DNA of 64,000 nucleotides, taken from positions 4,402,001-4,466,000 of the forward strand of contig JAUCEF010000018.1 in the NCBI GenBank assembly GCA_033558025.1, read 5' to 3'. Position 1 is the stretch's first letter, and each line of letters starts with the position of its first letter. The notes beneath the pieces were generated by a model. It ran no database searches. It was given only the letters and a program-made list of their open reading frames with translations, and was not told the origin of the DNA. A program made the translations under genes and the position numbers. Of this stretch, positions 1 through 11,670 are shown piece after piece. This DNA comes from Phytophthora sp. 'mugwort' (Eukaryota > Oomycota > Peronosporomycetes > Peronosporales > Peronosporaceae).

Positions 1-1140
1 ATTTCCTGGGGCGACAATGACCTCCGGGCCCAGATTATCAAGTGGTCCGACGGTCACCCTAGCCAGTCCGATTCGCTTGGGTCACATACACCGCTACCCA
101 GTCGGCGTGGAGACGATGGTTACGCGACTAAGACGCCTGAATGTCGGGGGGGGGGGGGTCTTGGCGCACCCAACGAGGACGAAGAGAAGCCTCGTCCTCC
201 TGTAAGAACTTGACGCTCACTGAAGCATCAACCCGCGTCAAGGCTACAAAGGCAGCAGCAGCCTCGAAAGTCAGTCATACGAGACGGACTGCCTCCTGGT
301 CTCCATTCCATGAAGAGTTGGGGCCATCCGTTACAAGACTGAGAGGGGCCTCTTTAGCTCTTCTTCCGACGAGGAGGAGGAGGACCAAGTGGACCTAGAG
401 ATCTCGAACGATCTCAGCAGTTAAGACACCAAGCTACCCGGAGTGCGCGTCCCGGCGACCCAGTCACCTTCGAAGAAGTATCCGTCTCCTCGCCATGGGG
501 GACCGCCTTACGCCCCCGGGTACTTCCCTCCGGTAGAGTCCCACGGAGCTTACACCTACTTCGATCAGCTCCCGTCACCTCGGGGGATCCTCGGTGGATC
601 TTTTCCAGAGCGCCACCGGGCGGCCAAGCAGCCCCTGTTCAACATGACTGTACGCTGCTAGGTGCGTGCTCGTGGCACTGCACCCCATCCCGCTCAAAGA
701 GTTCACAAGCGGACGAAAAAGTCAGAGCTCCGGTCGGAACTTCGACCTGTGTGGTTCTGTAATGCCCTCACACTGTGCTCCTTCCAGAAGGCTGAAACCA
801 TGTTCTGGTAGTGGGCAGCTAGGCGATGCTCACATGGACAACTCAACGTTTTCCGGCGGGATCTCACGTTGGAGGCCATCCTTGACCTCTGAAACCTCCG
901 CATTAAGTTTACCCATATGGTTGGCAAACGGGAGCTCATGATTAGCGCGGGTATGGCTTGGCTCTACGAACACACCCCGTACGGGCAAGAAAGCCCGAAC
1001 TACTAACGAAGACATCGCCAATTTTTGTATTCCCAGATCGCGACAGCCTTCGGGCAGTCAGTTTGGAGCCGTCCAACCGGCTCCCAGAAGCTCTCAGACT
1101 CTGAGTACCCCCTTCACTTCACGCGAAACTAGCGCTCCCC
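1..1140. other. No supported gene; low-information repeat-like DNA
   Basis: Only short overlapping open frames with no recognisable domain are seen here. A run of 13 G residues lies at about 146-158. The base composition and broken frames resemble the transposon debris that follows, so this is probably decayed repeat DNA, but no element family could be assigned. Confidence 0.4.
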
Positions 1141-1719
1141 GTGAACGCGCCGATCCTTGAGCACAAGCTCCACGCGGTTGTGGGTCTCGCCGTTACGGCG
1201 GAGGAGAGGTGGTTGTGCCCTTGTACCCCCGTTTTCGAGTACGGGTATGAGGCACCGCCCCAACGGTCCGGCTCAGGACCTCTTGTACCACCTACGGCTC
1301 CACCTCGAGCCGTTGAGAACTCCGCTCTCCGTCGTCGAGTTCTTTCGATTGGCGTCGGTGAGGGCGGGCGTACCGTCTCCCAGGAGGGGAACACTGGGAT
1401 CCTTTGGCCAGTCCGTGACAATGTGAATCGTCTGGCCGACGACTTGTCGGTCCTTAAGGGTCGGGTCGACCATCGGACGAATGACGTGGACGAGGCTTTC
1501 CGACGTCTGGATGCCCTTTGGGTGTCCATGGACCGAGTCCAGCGGGAGATGTACCTCCTTGGGGACCTCATGTGGCCAGTTCCTCAGGCGGGAGCGACTC
1601 CTGCGTACCCCCAGCCGTATCAGTATGGCTCATACTCGGCGTATACAGCCGGGTTCCTCGGCGTATACAGCCGGGGTTCCTTCGTATGGAACCATTCGGC
1701 GGTCTCGCAAGGGACCTAG
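1141..1719 (+). other. Open frame of about 190 codons, possible gag-like remnant
   Basis: The frame opens with GTG rather than ATG, so a true start is not shown. The central part (roughly residues 90-145) has a heptad-like pattern of Leu/Val with charged residues and could form a coiled coil; the C-terminal part is Pro/Tyr/Gly rich. Near its end (about 1635-1680) a 22-bp unit is tandemly duplicated. It is followed directly by the 3' end of a minus-strand Ty3/gypsy element, and a structural (gag-like) fragment of another element is one possibility. No domain was recognised, and it may not be a gene. Confidence 0.2.
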
Positions 1720-1765
1720 GCTTCTGGACCTGGACACTTTGAGAGGGAAAAGTCGCAGCCTCGCT

Positions 1766-2679
1766 TAAAGATCTAGGGCCTGCGGGGCTACCGAGCCCAA
1801 TGAATCATGATACCGCTTCAGACGGCCCACGTACGACGTTCGGTAGGTCGTCATCGACTTTGGCAGGTTAATGGTATATGCCGCAAAAATGCCTGGCCAG
1901 GACCGCTGATGGTCCAATGAAGCTGTGCCTCAGCTTGTTGCTCCCAACGGAACCTACCGTGGCGAGGGATAAGTTCCTAGTGTCTAGTAGGACGAATTGG
2001 CCCACTTTAAACACGTTTAAGTTTCCTCTTCCTTGTTTGTCTGAGTACTCTTTTTGTTTGTCCTGTGCCGCTGCCATGTATCACGGACACGGCTGGTTAC
2101 ATTCAGCCTGGTGTCTATAAAACACTCCACTTGTTTCCGCAAGGAAACCGGTCTCATGTCCGAGACCCGGGAGGAAAGCGCTTTCCGAGCCTCTCCCCCT
2201 CTTAGAATCGAGGACGGGTGCTCTATCTCAAATTGAGCGGAAGGTAGAACACGCTATATCCGGTCGATAGTGAACCGCAATGCTGAGTGCAAACTCAACT
2301 ACTGACATGCGTTCTGACCACGTGCGAGGAGACTCCGCATATATAATGTGCAGAGTACTTCAAGCAGTCGGTTAACACGCTCCGTCTGCCCATCCGTTTG
2401 AGGATGAGCAGTGGACATGTGTAGCCTCGTTCCAAGTAGCTGGAACAGCGTTCGCCAGAATGCAACGGTAAACCACGCGTCACGATCCGAGACAATTGTC
2501 TCCGGCAGAACATGACGGCAGAAAACGCCATCCAAGAACAGCTTCGCAGCCTGTTTCCCGGTCACGGCGTCTTTGACCCGAGCAAGACGCACCACCTCGC
2601 TCAGACTGCACACGAACATCAAGATGCCGGTGTTTCCGTGGCCATCGGCTAAGAGTCCAGAGATGAAGTCAAGACTCAT
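1766..2679 (-). pseudogene. Ty3/gypsy integrase remnant
   Basis: The core piece (2679-2299) contains the conserved signatures around the first catalytic Asp (SLDFISGL), the second Asp (IVSDRD) and the Glu region (HPQTDGQTERVNR), all typical of gypsy integrases (rve fold). About 220 bp further on, a second frame (2077-1868) carries the integrase C-terminal region (KEYSDKQGR, VGQFVLLDT, NKLRHSFIGP). It continues across a further frame change to a tail with YVGRLKRYHDS, ending in a stop near 1766. The separation into three frames shows the gene is broken. Its role when intact would be strand transfer of element cDNA in the nucleus. Confidence 0.85.
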
Positions 2680-2879
2680 TGGATTCCAGCAGTCCGCTGG
2701 AACGGGCAGGCTCTACAAGGGAGCTGAGGCGTGCCCGGCGGGTTTCACCTGCTGACATGTTTCACATGTCTTCACGTACTGTGCGACCCACTTGCAAATG
2801 TGGCCCCCCAAAGGTACTGAGAGACCGATCGGAAGGTATTCTCGCTGCCCAAGTGACCGCTGGACGGCGCGTTGTGCGC

Positions 2880-4110
2880 CTATAGGATGTCAAACTTGAG
2901 ATCCTCCTCGCTTGAAACGACTACCCGAGGGGTTTCGTGGGGCTCCACTCGATAGTAGAGCAGGCCATCAGCCCACTCGTATGATGGAGCCGGGTCTCTG
3001 ACGTGGCGTGCCACTCGGTCTTGGCTTCCTTGCCAGCAGCCAGGAAACGCATCAGAGGTGCCAGGTTTCGTCGCCCCGATACGCCATACGTATCTGATCG
3101 TACAGATCGGTCGTGGCACGGCTTATGTGCGCCGGCTCATAGTCCGGCCTGCGTGACAACGCATCGGCAAGCACGTTGAGCTTGCCAGGCTTGTACTTGA
3201 CGCCGAAGTTACATTCCGCGAAGAAGACAGCCACCTCGCCATCCTTGGGACAATGGGGCGAATTCGTCGCCGTCCGCAAGGATGCCGTGACCAGTGTAGA
3301 TCATAAAGGGCTGGGGTCCAGGGAGGCGCACCCTGAACTTGACAAGGGCATAGTGCATGGCAAGCAGCTCATTGTCATGAACGGGGTAATTCCGTTTGGC
3401 AGCCTTCAGCCGCCTGGACTAAACGATATCAGTCAGACCCACGTACCCTTCGCTGTACTCGTAGAGGTAGCGGCCCAGCCCCGCCACTTCCTCAGGTCCT
3501 TCTGGGACCTAGGCGTTGGCCAAGCCGAAATGGTCTTGACCTTCTCCGGGTCGGCTCGAACGTCGACGTTGCTGACGAAGCAACCAACTCTTCGATCGCC
3601 GCGAAATGCACTTGTCGCTATTGGTATAGAGCTTGTTCGCTCTCATGGCATCTAACACTCGACGGAGGTGCTCCAAATGGACCTCCTTAGCCGTCTTGCG
3701 TCCCTCGGTACGGCTTTGGACGGAAATGTCGTCGAAGTACGACTGTGTGTACGCACACCGTGGTCTAAACAACTGCGTGACCAGGCGATTAAGTCGCCGG
3801 GGCAGTAGACAGGCCATGCGGCATCACAAGCCACTCCAGAGCATACCGCTCGAATAGATCACTGTGGTGAGCGGGATGCTGCTCTCGCGCATCAAGATCT
3901 GGTAGTATCCGTCCACCAGATCCAGGGCTCTGTACAACTCGCACACGGCTATGTTGTTCAACAACACATCCTTCCACGCGATTGGTGTCTGAGCCTGCAC
4001 CGTCGCGCTGTTCAGCTGGCGGAAAGCATAATACAGACACCACTTCCCATTCGGCTTCCGAACGCAGAAGGTCGAGTGCGGGGATTTCGATTCCCGCACC
4101 ATGCCTGCCT
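2880..4110 (-). pseudogene. Ty3/gypsy reverse transcriptase and RNase H remnant
   Basis: At 4102-3824 the frame holds the N-terminal RT fingers motif (VRKPNGKW, with RQLNSATV downstream) and ALDLVDGYYQI, matching RT blocks of Ty3-type elements. The next frame (3817-3509) holds SYFDDISVQS, the catalytic FDD variant, followed by HLEHLRRVLDAMR. RNase H residues appear at 3279-3052 with YKPGKLNVLADALSRRPDYE, the conserved end of the RNase H domain. The pieces are in three or more frames. This is a decayed pol region, not an active enzyme gene. Confidence 0.85.
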
Positions 4111-4654
4111 TGGCTTTAGCGGCAATGACCTCGCACTACTCCCGAGGCAGTGGCCATTGTCCGGTGACGCAGTACTTTGTCCCGGCACGAGATCTATCTC
4201 GTGCCTGATTCCACGATTTGGTGGGAGTTGAGACTGTGGGTCCTTAAAAACCACGTCCTCAGATTCCTTCATCAAAGGATACACGGGATCCTTCGAAGTC
4301 CAGCACATGACGATTCTCCGTGGACTCAGAACCCAAGCGCGAGGCACGCTGGGAGGAGATTGCCTCCAGGACGCCCTCGTCCATAACCTAGGAGGAATTC
4401 AATTCCTCAGGAGTGGACCCTTGCTTCAAGAGTACCACCTCCGCGATCTCCCCAGCCTTCAGGTTGGCCAGGAAATCAGTCAGTGACAACTCTTCGAGGT
4501 TCAGGAGCTCTGCCACCTCGGGCGGCATCTCTAACTGGATGCCGCCTGACTTGCCTGATGGCAGGTCTCACCGTCGAGGATGTGATAACACCCTTCGACT
4601 GAACCCGGGTTCTGGGTTCCGAGTTGTTTGAAGCGACACCAGTCTGAATTGACT

Positions 4655-5014
4655 TCAGATTCGGGTTGCGCCGCGGCTATGTCGTCTACGGCGACTGTGA
4701 CGTGGTTCTTCGTTATCCACGTCTTCGGACGTCTCATTGACGACGCCAAAATATTCAAGGGCTTCATGTGGAACTTGGTTACCCACACAAGAAGCGCGTT
4801 TCGCCGTTACTCCTTCTGTTAATGTATGGTTGACCTGGTGTGGAACAAGTTTACCCACACAGGAAGCGCCTCGTGCGCCTTCCTCGTCAGTTTTGGTCTT
4901 GGTGACCTGTTGCGGACCATGGCTACCCACACAGGAAGTGACTTGTGCGTCTAGTTCGCCAGTTCCGGTCTGAGTGACCTGGTGTGAACCTTGGTTACCA
5001 GCTGGTCGGCGCAC
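4655..5014 (-). repeat. 72-bp tandem coding repeat inside the gypsy remnant
   Basis: The sequence acccacac recurs at 4781, 4853 and 4925, exactly 72 bp apart, with a weaker fourth match near 4997. On the minus strand this is an open frame of 119 codons. It encodes a 24-residue unit built around SCVG followed by V/GPxxV and Thr/Glu-rich spacer. The units differ at many positions, so the array is old or under relaxed constraint. It sits between the protease-like and RT pieces of the element. Confidence 0.75.
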
Positions 5015-5337
5015 CTGGCACCGCCACTCTTGCCTCGGTCGTCGGTCTAGAGTCCGGCGGGGATCGAGGGCTATCCTGTAAGGACTACCGCGCTCGACCA
5101 GGTCCAGCTTCTGCTTCCACCGCTTCCAGGGAGTCGCTCAATACGGCGTCTCTTAAAAATCCACTGTGCGACCCTGCACCCCTGCACCCATTTGGGGCAC
5201 CCCAGTTCCTGGTTGAGGTGGGAATATGACTCACCAATGCCCTGCCAGTTATGGCGGACCGACTGGCCCCGATGCCTTTATTTGGACAGTCGATCCATAG
5301 ATCATGTGTCTCGAGCCAGGGCATGCCCAGAATAAAG

Positions 5338-6364
5338 TCATGTATTGTCCTTCTTCAGGAGAGTAAACTGCTCCATGCTGTCAAAGTCCTCGAACTTCAG
5401 AGCTAGATCCACATGGATCTTGGGAACGGTAATCATTGTTTCATCGGCCAGCTGTACCGACACTGTCCCCTTGCATTGCTTTCTTGTAAAGCATCGCACA
5501 ACTTGCTGCTGTTCTCTGCACAATCTGACGGCGTGAGGAGTTCTTCGACGCCCCGGAGTCAATTAAACTCGGAAGGGCATATCCCCGTACACTTACGTGT
5601 ACTACTAGCAGCCCAACGCCCATATTCGATTGGAGAGTACAAATACTCTCAGAGGCTAAGGCGCCATGGTGCGCGCCACCCGCGCACCGCTCATGAAGCC
5701 TTAGGTCTTCCCCAGTAAAACCCCAGCCTCTACTGGTTTCCTGCGTTCCCCTGCCCATGGGTCGCCGCCTTGCCAGCGACCCCTTGAGCGCGACGGGCTT
5801 GGGAGGGAAACATTTTCTTTGTCCCCCCGCATGACAGGCACGTGCCATGCCCTAGCTTACCACACCTATAGCAGCGAATATCATGCTGCTCGGCGAGCCC
5901 AAGTTCCATGGGAACTGGCCCGCTTGGGGGCCCTCGACTTGGTGTCGTTGCCCCTAGCCACATCGCCGCAGGCATGCGCGCCTGCCGGTGACTGTACTCC
6001 TTTTGAAGGGCGACTTGGATCGATCCTCCAAAGTGTTGGCCTGCGCCCGAAATAACTATGTGCGGGCCGGGCCTACTATTAGGCCGTCCATGAACACCGT
6101 CACCTTGATGTGTTCATGAAGTAAGTTTACCACGAGGGATGCGGTGAGTTCCCGCATCTCCTGGATGTACTCGAGCAACGCACGTCTTCCCTCTTTACAT
6201 GACAGGAAGCGTGACCGCTGGCGGTACTCGTAGTTCGCCGGGAGGGAAGCGGCTCTAAGCTCACACAGCTGAGTCCAGGATGCGAAGCATCCAGGCGTTG
6301 TCAACTTCCCGCGTATACGCCAACTCTTACCGCGACCGCTAAGGTTGGAGAGGACGAAAGCCAC
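5338..6364 (-). pseudogene. Ty3/gypsy gag and protease remnants
   Basis: The upstream piece (6364-6056) resembles the gag capsid region: it has hydrophobic helices, a Tyr/Arg-rich stretch and an EYIQEMRELTASL motif. The piece at 5975-5730 contains a CCHC zinc knuckle of the form CxxCGKLGHGxxxC. The frame at 5848-5441 contains LPSLIDSGAS, the aspartic protease active-site motif (DSGA) of retroelements. Each is in a separate frame, so the polyprotein is broken. A likely protease C-terminal piece lies at 5562-5338 (KIHVDLALKFEDFD). Confidence 0.75.
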
Positions 6365-6584
6365 TCAGAGGTGCTCGGAAGCGATGAGAGCCGCATCCAT
6401 TGCGAACTCAACTTCTCGCACTCAGAAGTGAAGGTTTTCACCTTCCTTCGCCTCGGGCGGGTTTACCTTCAGCCTCAACGGCTTCGGGTAGACCGGTTTC
6501 GGCTCTGCGACCATTTAAAAAATCCTTTAATTTTAACAAATTTACAATAATTTAAATTATTTATTTTTATTTATTAAATATGCA

Positions 6585-7329
6585 GGTTGCTACGAACGTG
6601 TTCGATGAGCCCCTGTTCGTACATGTCGAACGCGTTCACGAGCTCGACCTGCTCAGCTTGCGTGGACGATGCCAGGCTGTGCAAGGCATCTATACCAAAG
6701 ATGCCGGCCATCCAACGAACGTACTCAAACTGTGAGGAGAAACTCATTCCGGGCCATGCTGCTAGGGCCTCAGAGGTTTCAGGTAGTCACCCGCGCAGGC
6801 GGGGATTATCTACAATTGCTACTAAGTGTGGCGTGGCACACAACACCTTGCGCACAGGGAGTGTGACTTCTTGAAAGTATACAAACTATCTGTGAACGGC
6901 AGTTCACAAGTCCCTGGTCGGAGGGGACTGTTACCAAATTAGGTAGATATAAGCGTGAATATATTTATAGGTGGTGTCCTTAATGCTTCTACATACAAAC
7001 TGTCAGTCACCTATGAAGTATCCTAGATGCTACGTTATGGTTGACTTGAGGTCCTTGTGCCATATGTGTGGTACCCATCAGTGACGTCATTGCAGTGACA
7101 TCTTACTGATGATGGCTACATCACAAGTGGTAATTGGGTACACCACTCGAAGAGTGACTTGGAACTTTTCGTGTAACCCCGTTACAACAGGTGCCAAGTG
7201 AATAAATCGACGGAGTAGATGGCGCATTAGCCGAACTGCACGTCGGTCGCGGATTACAGGGCGTCATACACCGCAATGCCGTTTACATCGAGATCCCATA
7301 GCATTTTATTTCAAATAAAATCTTTGTTT
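6585..7329. other. Intergenic, no gene seen
   Basis: Short open frames only. No recognisable element or RNA gene was seen. The region separates the gypsy remnant from an unknown minus-strand frame. Confidence 0.4.
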
Positions 7330-7884
7330 TTATTTGAAACTTTCAAATACATAGTGCGAAGTACAAATACACAGTGTTTTGCGCTTCAAGGCGCTTCCTG
7401 GAGCAAACTGAAGCGAATAGCGAATACGGGAAAAACCCTCTAAACCGATTACTAAGTTCGCTACATAGTGCATACAAGATGCAACATTCGAAGCGCTCTT
7501 AAGTTCCCTATTGTCTTGCGCTGTTGCCGATACACGCCATTCAAATTTAGAGATTACAGAGCCCCCTCTTCGCAAACTTCGTTTAAGAGCGAAACGATGC
7601 ACAGTCTCATTTAAGTAAGCTCGGACAGCAGGCATAACTTCCTGTCTTTTATCGCTAATTATTGAGCGAATTACAAACATGAAGTATGAACTACAATTAC
7701 TTCGCCAAGTTCTAAGCTTTACGAGACTTATTTCAGAGCAATAAAAACGGGGTAACGGGAAATTAACATTGCTGCTGGAGCCCTGTTTCATATAGGAATA
7801 ACCACGGATCAACGATGGCCGGAATATGATGCTCAAACGAAACAGTTCTCGAATAAGTTCAATGACGCGCAAAAATGATATCAT
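7330..7884 (-). CDS. Hypothetical 184-codon open frame
   Basis: The frame begins with ATG at 7884 and is open for 184 codons. The N-terminus is hydrophobic and rich in Ile/Leu/Phe/Arg. The rest is basic and Ser-rich with several Cys, and has no motif I recognise. No introns or neighbouring promoter signs were identified. It lies between two decayed retrotransposons, so it could be a chance frame or a fragment of an unknown repeat. No function is proposed. Confidence 0.25.
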   Translation of the reverse strand: MISFLRVIELIRELFRLSIIFRPSLIRGYSYMKQGSSSNVNFPLPRFYCSEISLVKLRTWRSNCSSYFMFVIRSIISDKRQEVMPAVRAYLNETVHRFALKRSLRRGGSVISKFEWRVSATAQDNRELKSASNVASCMHYVANLVIGLEGFSRIRYSLQFAPGSALKRKTLCICTSHYVFESFK

Positions 7885-8179
7885 TTTCTAAAGCGAGGTC
7901 GAACCATTGGCTGCCAACCCACTTCTTAGCGCTCTACCTCACTGACGAGCGATACCGGCTCCTTGTCGACGTTATTGTACTCTCCACAGCACGCGGACAG
8001 CATTCTTTATTGGTCGACAGGGCTATGTTGCCCACCAAGCAGCCATTCCGTGCTTCCCCCCTTTTCCTAGTTTTAAACACTGTTGGATTCTGAAGCTGCG
8101 GTAGCTTTGCGTTGATGCCTACGTGCCGACACGACGCAGAAAGAACCCCGGCAATCAGCTTCACAGGTACTGCGTGATC

Positions 8180-8403
8180 TGTTGCACAATGTAGGACGCA
8201 GGTAGACGTTGAATAGCTTGAGGCTGGTACGCTTGAGTAGTAGATGAAAGATTGTAGAATGAATTGAGAATTAAAAAGGAAAGTAAGCCCGCGCGTGAAC
8301 GAGCGGCTGTTTCGTAACTCCTCCTACGCCGCTAGCTGCGAAACCGCTGCCGTTGCTTCTTGTGGTGCCGTGCCATTCTCGTCGGTTGGTCCGTTTTCCA
8401 ACA
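8180..8403 (-). repeat. 3' LTR of the copia element
   Basis: It is 224 bp, with TGTTG and CAACA ends, and is the partner of 12985-13208. The pol reading frame ends inside it with its stop at 8324-8326, so about 80 bp of the LTR is also coding. Immediately internal (8404-8414), the minus strand reads AAGGAGGAG next to the LTR, a purine-rich polypurine-tract candidate. Confidence 0.9.
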
Positions 8404-11400
8404 CTCCTCCTTGGCCCAGACGAGGAGAACGAGCTGAAAGGCGCAATGCCTGCATCATCCGGCGGTGGAGCTGGGACCCTAGGGGCTTCGTCAGGATGTC
8501 AGCCTTCATGTTTGTAGTTGGACAGTATTCAACACGAATACTGCCTTTCTTCAGGAAATCCCGAATGAACTGATACTGGGTATTAATATGGCGCATGCGG
8601 GACGACGTGAGCGCATTCTCCATGGTCTTGATCGCGCTTTGATTATCAACGCGGAGCGTGACAGGGTTGTCGAGACCTCTGAGCCCTAATTCGTCAAGTA
8701 GCTGTCGGATCCAAAGACAGTCGCGAATCGCGGCTCCACCTGCGATATATTCTGCCTTGGCCGTCGATAAAGCTACTGTACTTTGTTTCTTGGAGTACCA
8801 CGCGATTGGCATGTTGTTGAGAACCCCCCCCCTCCTGACGTCGACTTGGCGTCCTTGGTATCACCGGCCCAGTCTGCATCAATATACATAACCGGGTTGC
8901 ACGAAGCATAGTCTTGCGTGTTGTACTTGTACGAGAGTCCAATGTCAAGAGTGGCCTTCAGGTACCGCAGCAAATGCTTTACTGCTTGCCAGTGTCTTGT
9001 CGTAGGTTGGGGGACATGGCGAGCTAGGAAATTAACTGCCATGGTAATGTCTGGCCTTGTGCAGTTGCTGATCCAGAAAAGCGGCCCAATAGTCTTGCGC
9101 ATCAGTTGAGTATCTGTAAATGGTTCGTCAGCCGCGTTATTTGAGTCGAGTCGCCAGCCATGGGTGCTTTCGTTGGTCGACATTTCGCCATTCCGTACGC
9201 TCAAGAAGCTCTAAGATGTTCGCGTTCTGATGGATAAACATCCCATTTTCTCGTTGATCGAATTGGAGTCCGAGACATTTCGCCGCAATGCCCAGGTCCT
9301 TAACTCCGAACGCTTGCTGCAACTTGCTCATGATCCAGTCGCAGTGGGCGGGTTCTTGGCTTACGATCGACAGGTCATCGACGTAGAGCCCAAGAACCAG
9401 TAGCTTCTTTTCTTTTCTGCAGAAGTACAGGCATGGGTCCAATTTACTCTGCTGCAGACCATGGTCGATCAGAAACTTGTGCACGAGCTGCTCGTTTCAG
9501 AGGCGGCCACTTTGCTTAAGACCGTAGAGACTTTTCTTCAGCAAAAGGTGCTTACCCTTAGGCAGCCGCATTCCCGGTGGTGCTCGCATCACGATTGGTT
9601 TGTCAATATCCGCCTTGGGGTACGTGTTGGGGACGTCACCTTGTCGCACTCGGACGTGCCAGATAGCAGCGAGGACAAATAAAAAACGCAGGCTAGACAT
9701 CTCCAGAACCGGCGAGAATGTTTCACTGAAGTCGATGCCATAACGCTGGGTGAATCCTCGAGCGACGAGACGTGCATTAAATCGCTCCAAATCTCCTTTG
9801 CTGTTGCATTTTATCTTGAAGACCCATTTGCATGAGACCACAGCAGTAGATTCCGGCGCGTCAACAATTTCCCACGTGTCATTGTCAGCGATCGCTTTCA
9901 ACTCCTCCTCAATTGCTTTCTTCCATTCAGCGCACAGGGGTCCCGATATGGCTTCAGCGTAGCTGCGGGGTTCTTTGAGTCTTGTGGGCGCTTGCTTTCC
10001 ATTTGCGAGTGACGCCGACGCCGATAGGCTTATCGTTAAAAGCAAGCTTGCTGGTTGCGGAGATTCTTTGACGAACGACTCTGGCAGCGTAAACTCCTCC
10101 GGAGGGAGGGGCCGGTTGCGGCGACTATCTTCAAATTGCTGCGGAGTCTGTGCGCTGAAATCTCCCTCTCGTAGTCCTCATGTTTTCCTTCCGAGGACGA
10201 TTCAGCTGCTTCAGGTTCACCAGCGGTACCGGCAATGTCATCAAGTAATGCCGAGGTGTCGTGTGGGTCAATGTGATCCACATTTTGGACATGGGTTGTC
10301 GTGAGAACCTTCTTCTTCTTGGGATATAGAGAACATACCCCTTTTGCGTTTCGCTGACCCCCAGAATCACCGCTTTTTCAGCACGTTTCTTGAGAGATCG
10401 ACCCGCTTTGTGGTTAATATGCGCAGAGCACTGAGATCCAAACCTCAGGATGTGTGAGACGTCTGGGACCTTCCCCTTTAGACTTCTAGCGGTGTTTTAA
10501 AATCGGGGTTGGCGCGGGCAGGAAATCGATTTTGGATGTAGCTCGCATAGCGTACAGCGTCGCCCCAGAAACGTTTCGGGAGATTCGCTGCCCATAGCAT
10601 CGCGCGCGCAGAGTCCATCAGGGTACGATGAAATCTTTCAGCTTACCGTTGGATGCGGAGGTAGCCGTCTCACTATGCAGGTGGCGAATACCCCGATCTT
10701 GAAGGAAGTACTTAAGACTTCCGTTGATGAATTCTCCACCACAGTCGCTGCGAATGTACTGCACCTTCGTGTTGTACTGCGTCTCAAATTCGTTGATGAA
10801 CACGCGGATGAGATCCGAGACTTCGTCCTTTTTGCGGAGCAAGCGAATACGGTTGTAGCTTGAGCCGTAATCAACCATCGTCAGAATGTGGATGTATCCA
10901 TTCCGATCCGGGATCAAGTCAGTTTTCAAGTCCATGCTAATAGTAGCGCCGACGACATCTGTAGCTGCGGACGTGGAAGAATCTTGAGTAGGCTGACTTC
11001 GACGCGACCGCTTCGCCTCGGAACAACTCATGCAGAAGTGGGCTTTTCGATTTGAGAGGCGAAGTCCGTCAACCAGTCGACCATCCGAAGGAGGTCTTGA
11101 TAGTTGATGTGACCCAGTCTTTCATGCCACGTTTGGAGAGTGCCTTCGCGAGCTTGGGCAAATTGTGATTCAGCATGGCCTGGGATGGCATCGAGCTTCC
11201 ATAGCTTGCCGTCACTCGATGCGGTAGTTACTGTACCTCCTGACGAGTTCATGATTGTGTAGTTGGAGCCGAATAGACAGGATAGACTATTTTCGACGAG
11301 ATTGTGTACGGAGATGATTTCTGCTTAAGCCAGGCGAAAAGTACACATCGGTTAGCAGAATAGCCTTCGGTCGCCCCTGGACGAGTTTTGTCACCACGCA

Positions 11401-11670
11401 GTTTCCCTTCTCCATAGCCTCGATGCAGTTACCGTTGACCACTCGAATAACAAGTTGAGCTGGTTCAATACCGAAGAGGCTGTTGCGATCACTGCACATG
11501 TGGTGCGTTGCACCAGAGTCAAGAAGCCACGTATTGCTCACACTATTTAAGTTTGACGAAGCAGAATGGTCACATCCGTCGAGTGTCCACACTTCACCTT
11601 CGTCGTCGCTTCTACCATTTTCACTGTCGCTGTCAGCAACTTCGGCTGCACGTGCGGCTCCCTGTGCCAA
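8324..11670 (-). pseudogene. Copia pol remnant (protease, integrase, RT, RNase H)
   Basis: Successive minus-strand frames carry these signatures. Protease, WLLDSGATHHMCSD at 11670-11287. GAG-pre-integrase zinc region, WHERLGHINY at 11252-11028. Integrase core, with DLKTD, the second-Asp region SDCGGEF and HLHSETATSASNG at 11031-10618. RT N-terminal half, with WKKAIEEELKAI, CKWVFKIK, RLVARGFTQRYGIDF and KKSLYGLKQS at 10045-9497. RT catalytic YVDDLSI at 9484-9137. RNase H, with ALSTAKAEYIA at 8812-8324. The boundaries between pieces are frameshifts, and 10.4-10.6 kb is also degraded. The final residues lie inside the 3' LTR. Confidence 0.9.

Larger units (their letters stand above)
1766..6540 (-). 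mobile_element. Ty3/gypsy LTR retrotransposon remnant, internal region, heavily frameshifted
   Basis: Reading the minus strand from high to low coordinates, pieces appear in the canonical gypsy order: gag (6364-6056), CCHC zinc knuckle (about 5920), aspartic protease region (5848-5338), reverse transcriptase (about 4110-3509), RNase H C-terminus (3279-3052), integrase core (2679-2299), and integrase C-terminus with the typical conserved tail before the stop (2077-1766). No frame spans more than one domain, so many indels and stops separate them. No LTR pair could be identified by eye, so the outer boundaries are only those of recognisable coding sequence. The AT-rich stretch at 6515-6585 lies just upstream of gag and may be leader or flanking DNA. 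Confidence 0.85.
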
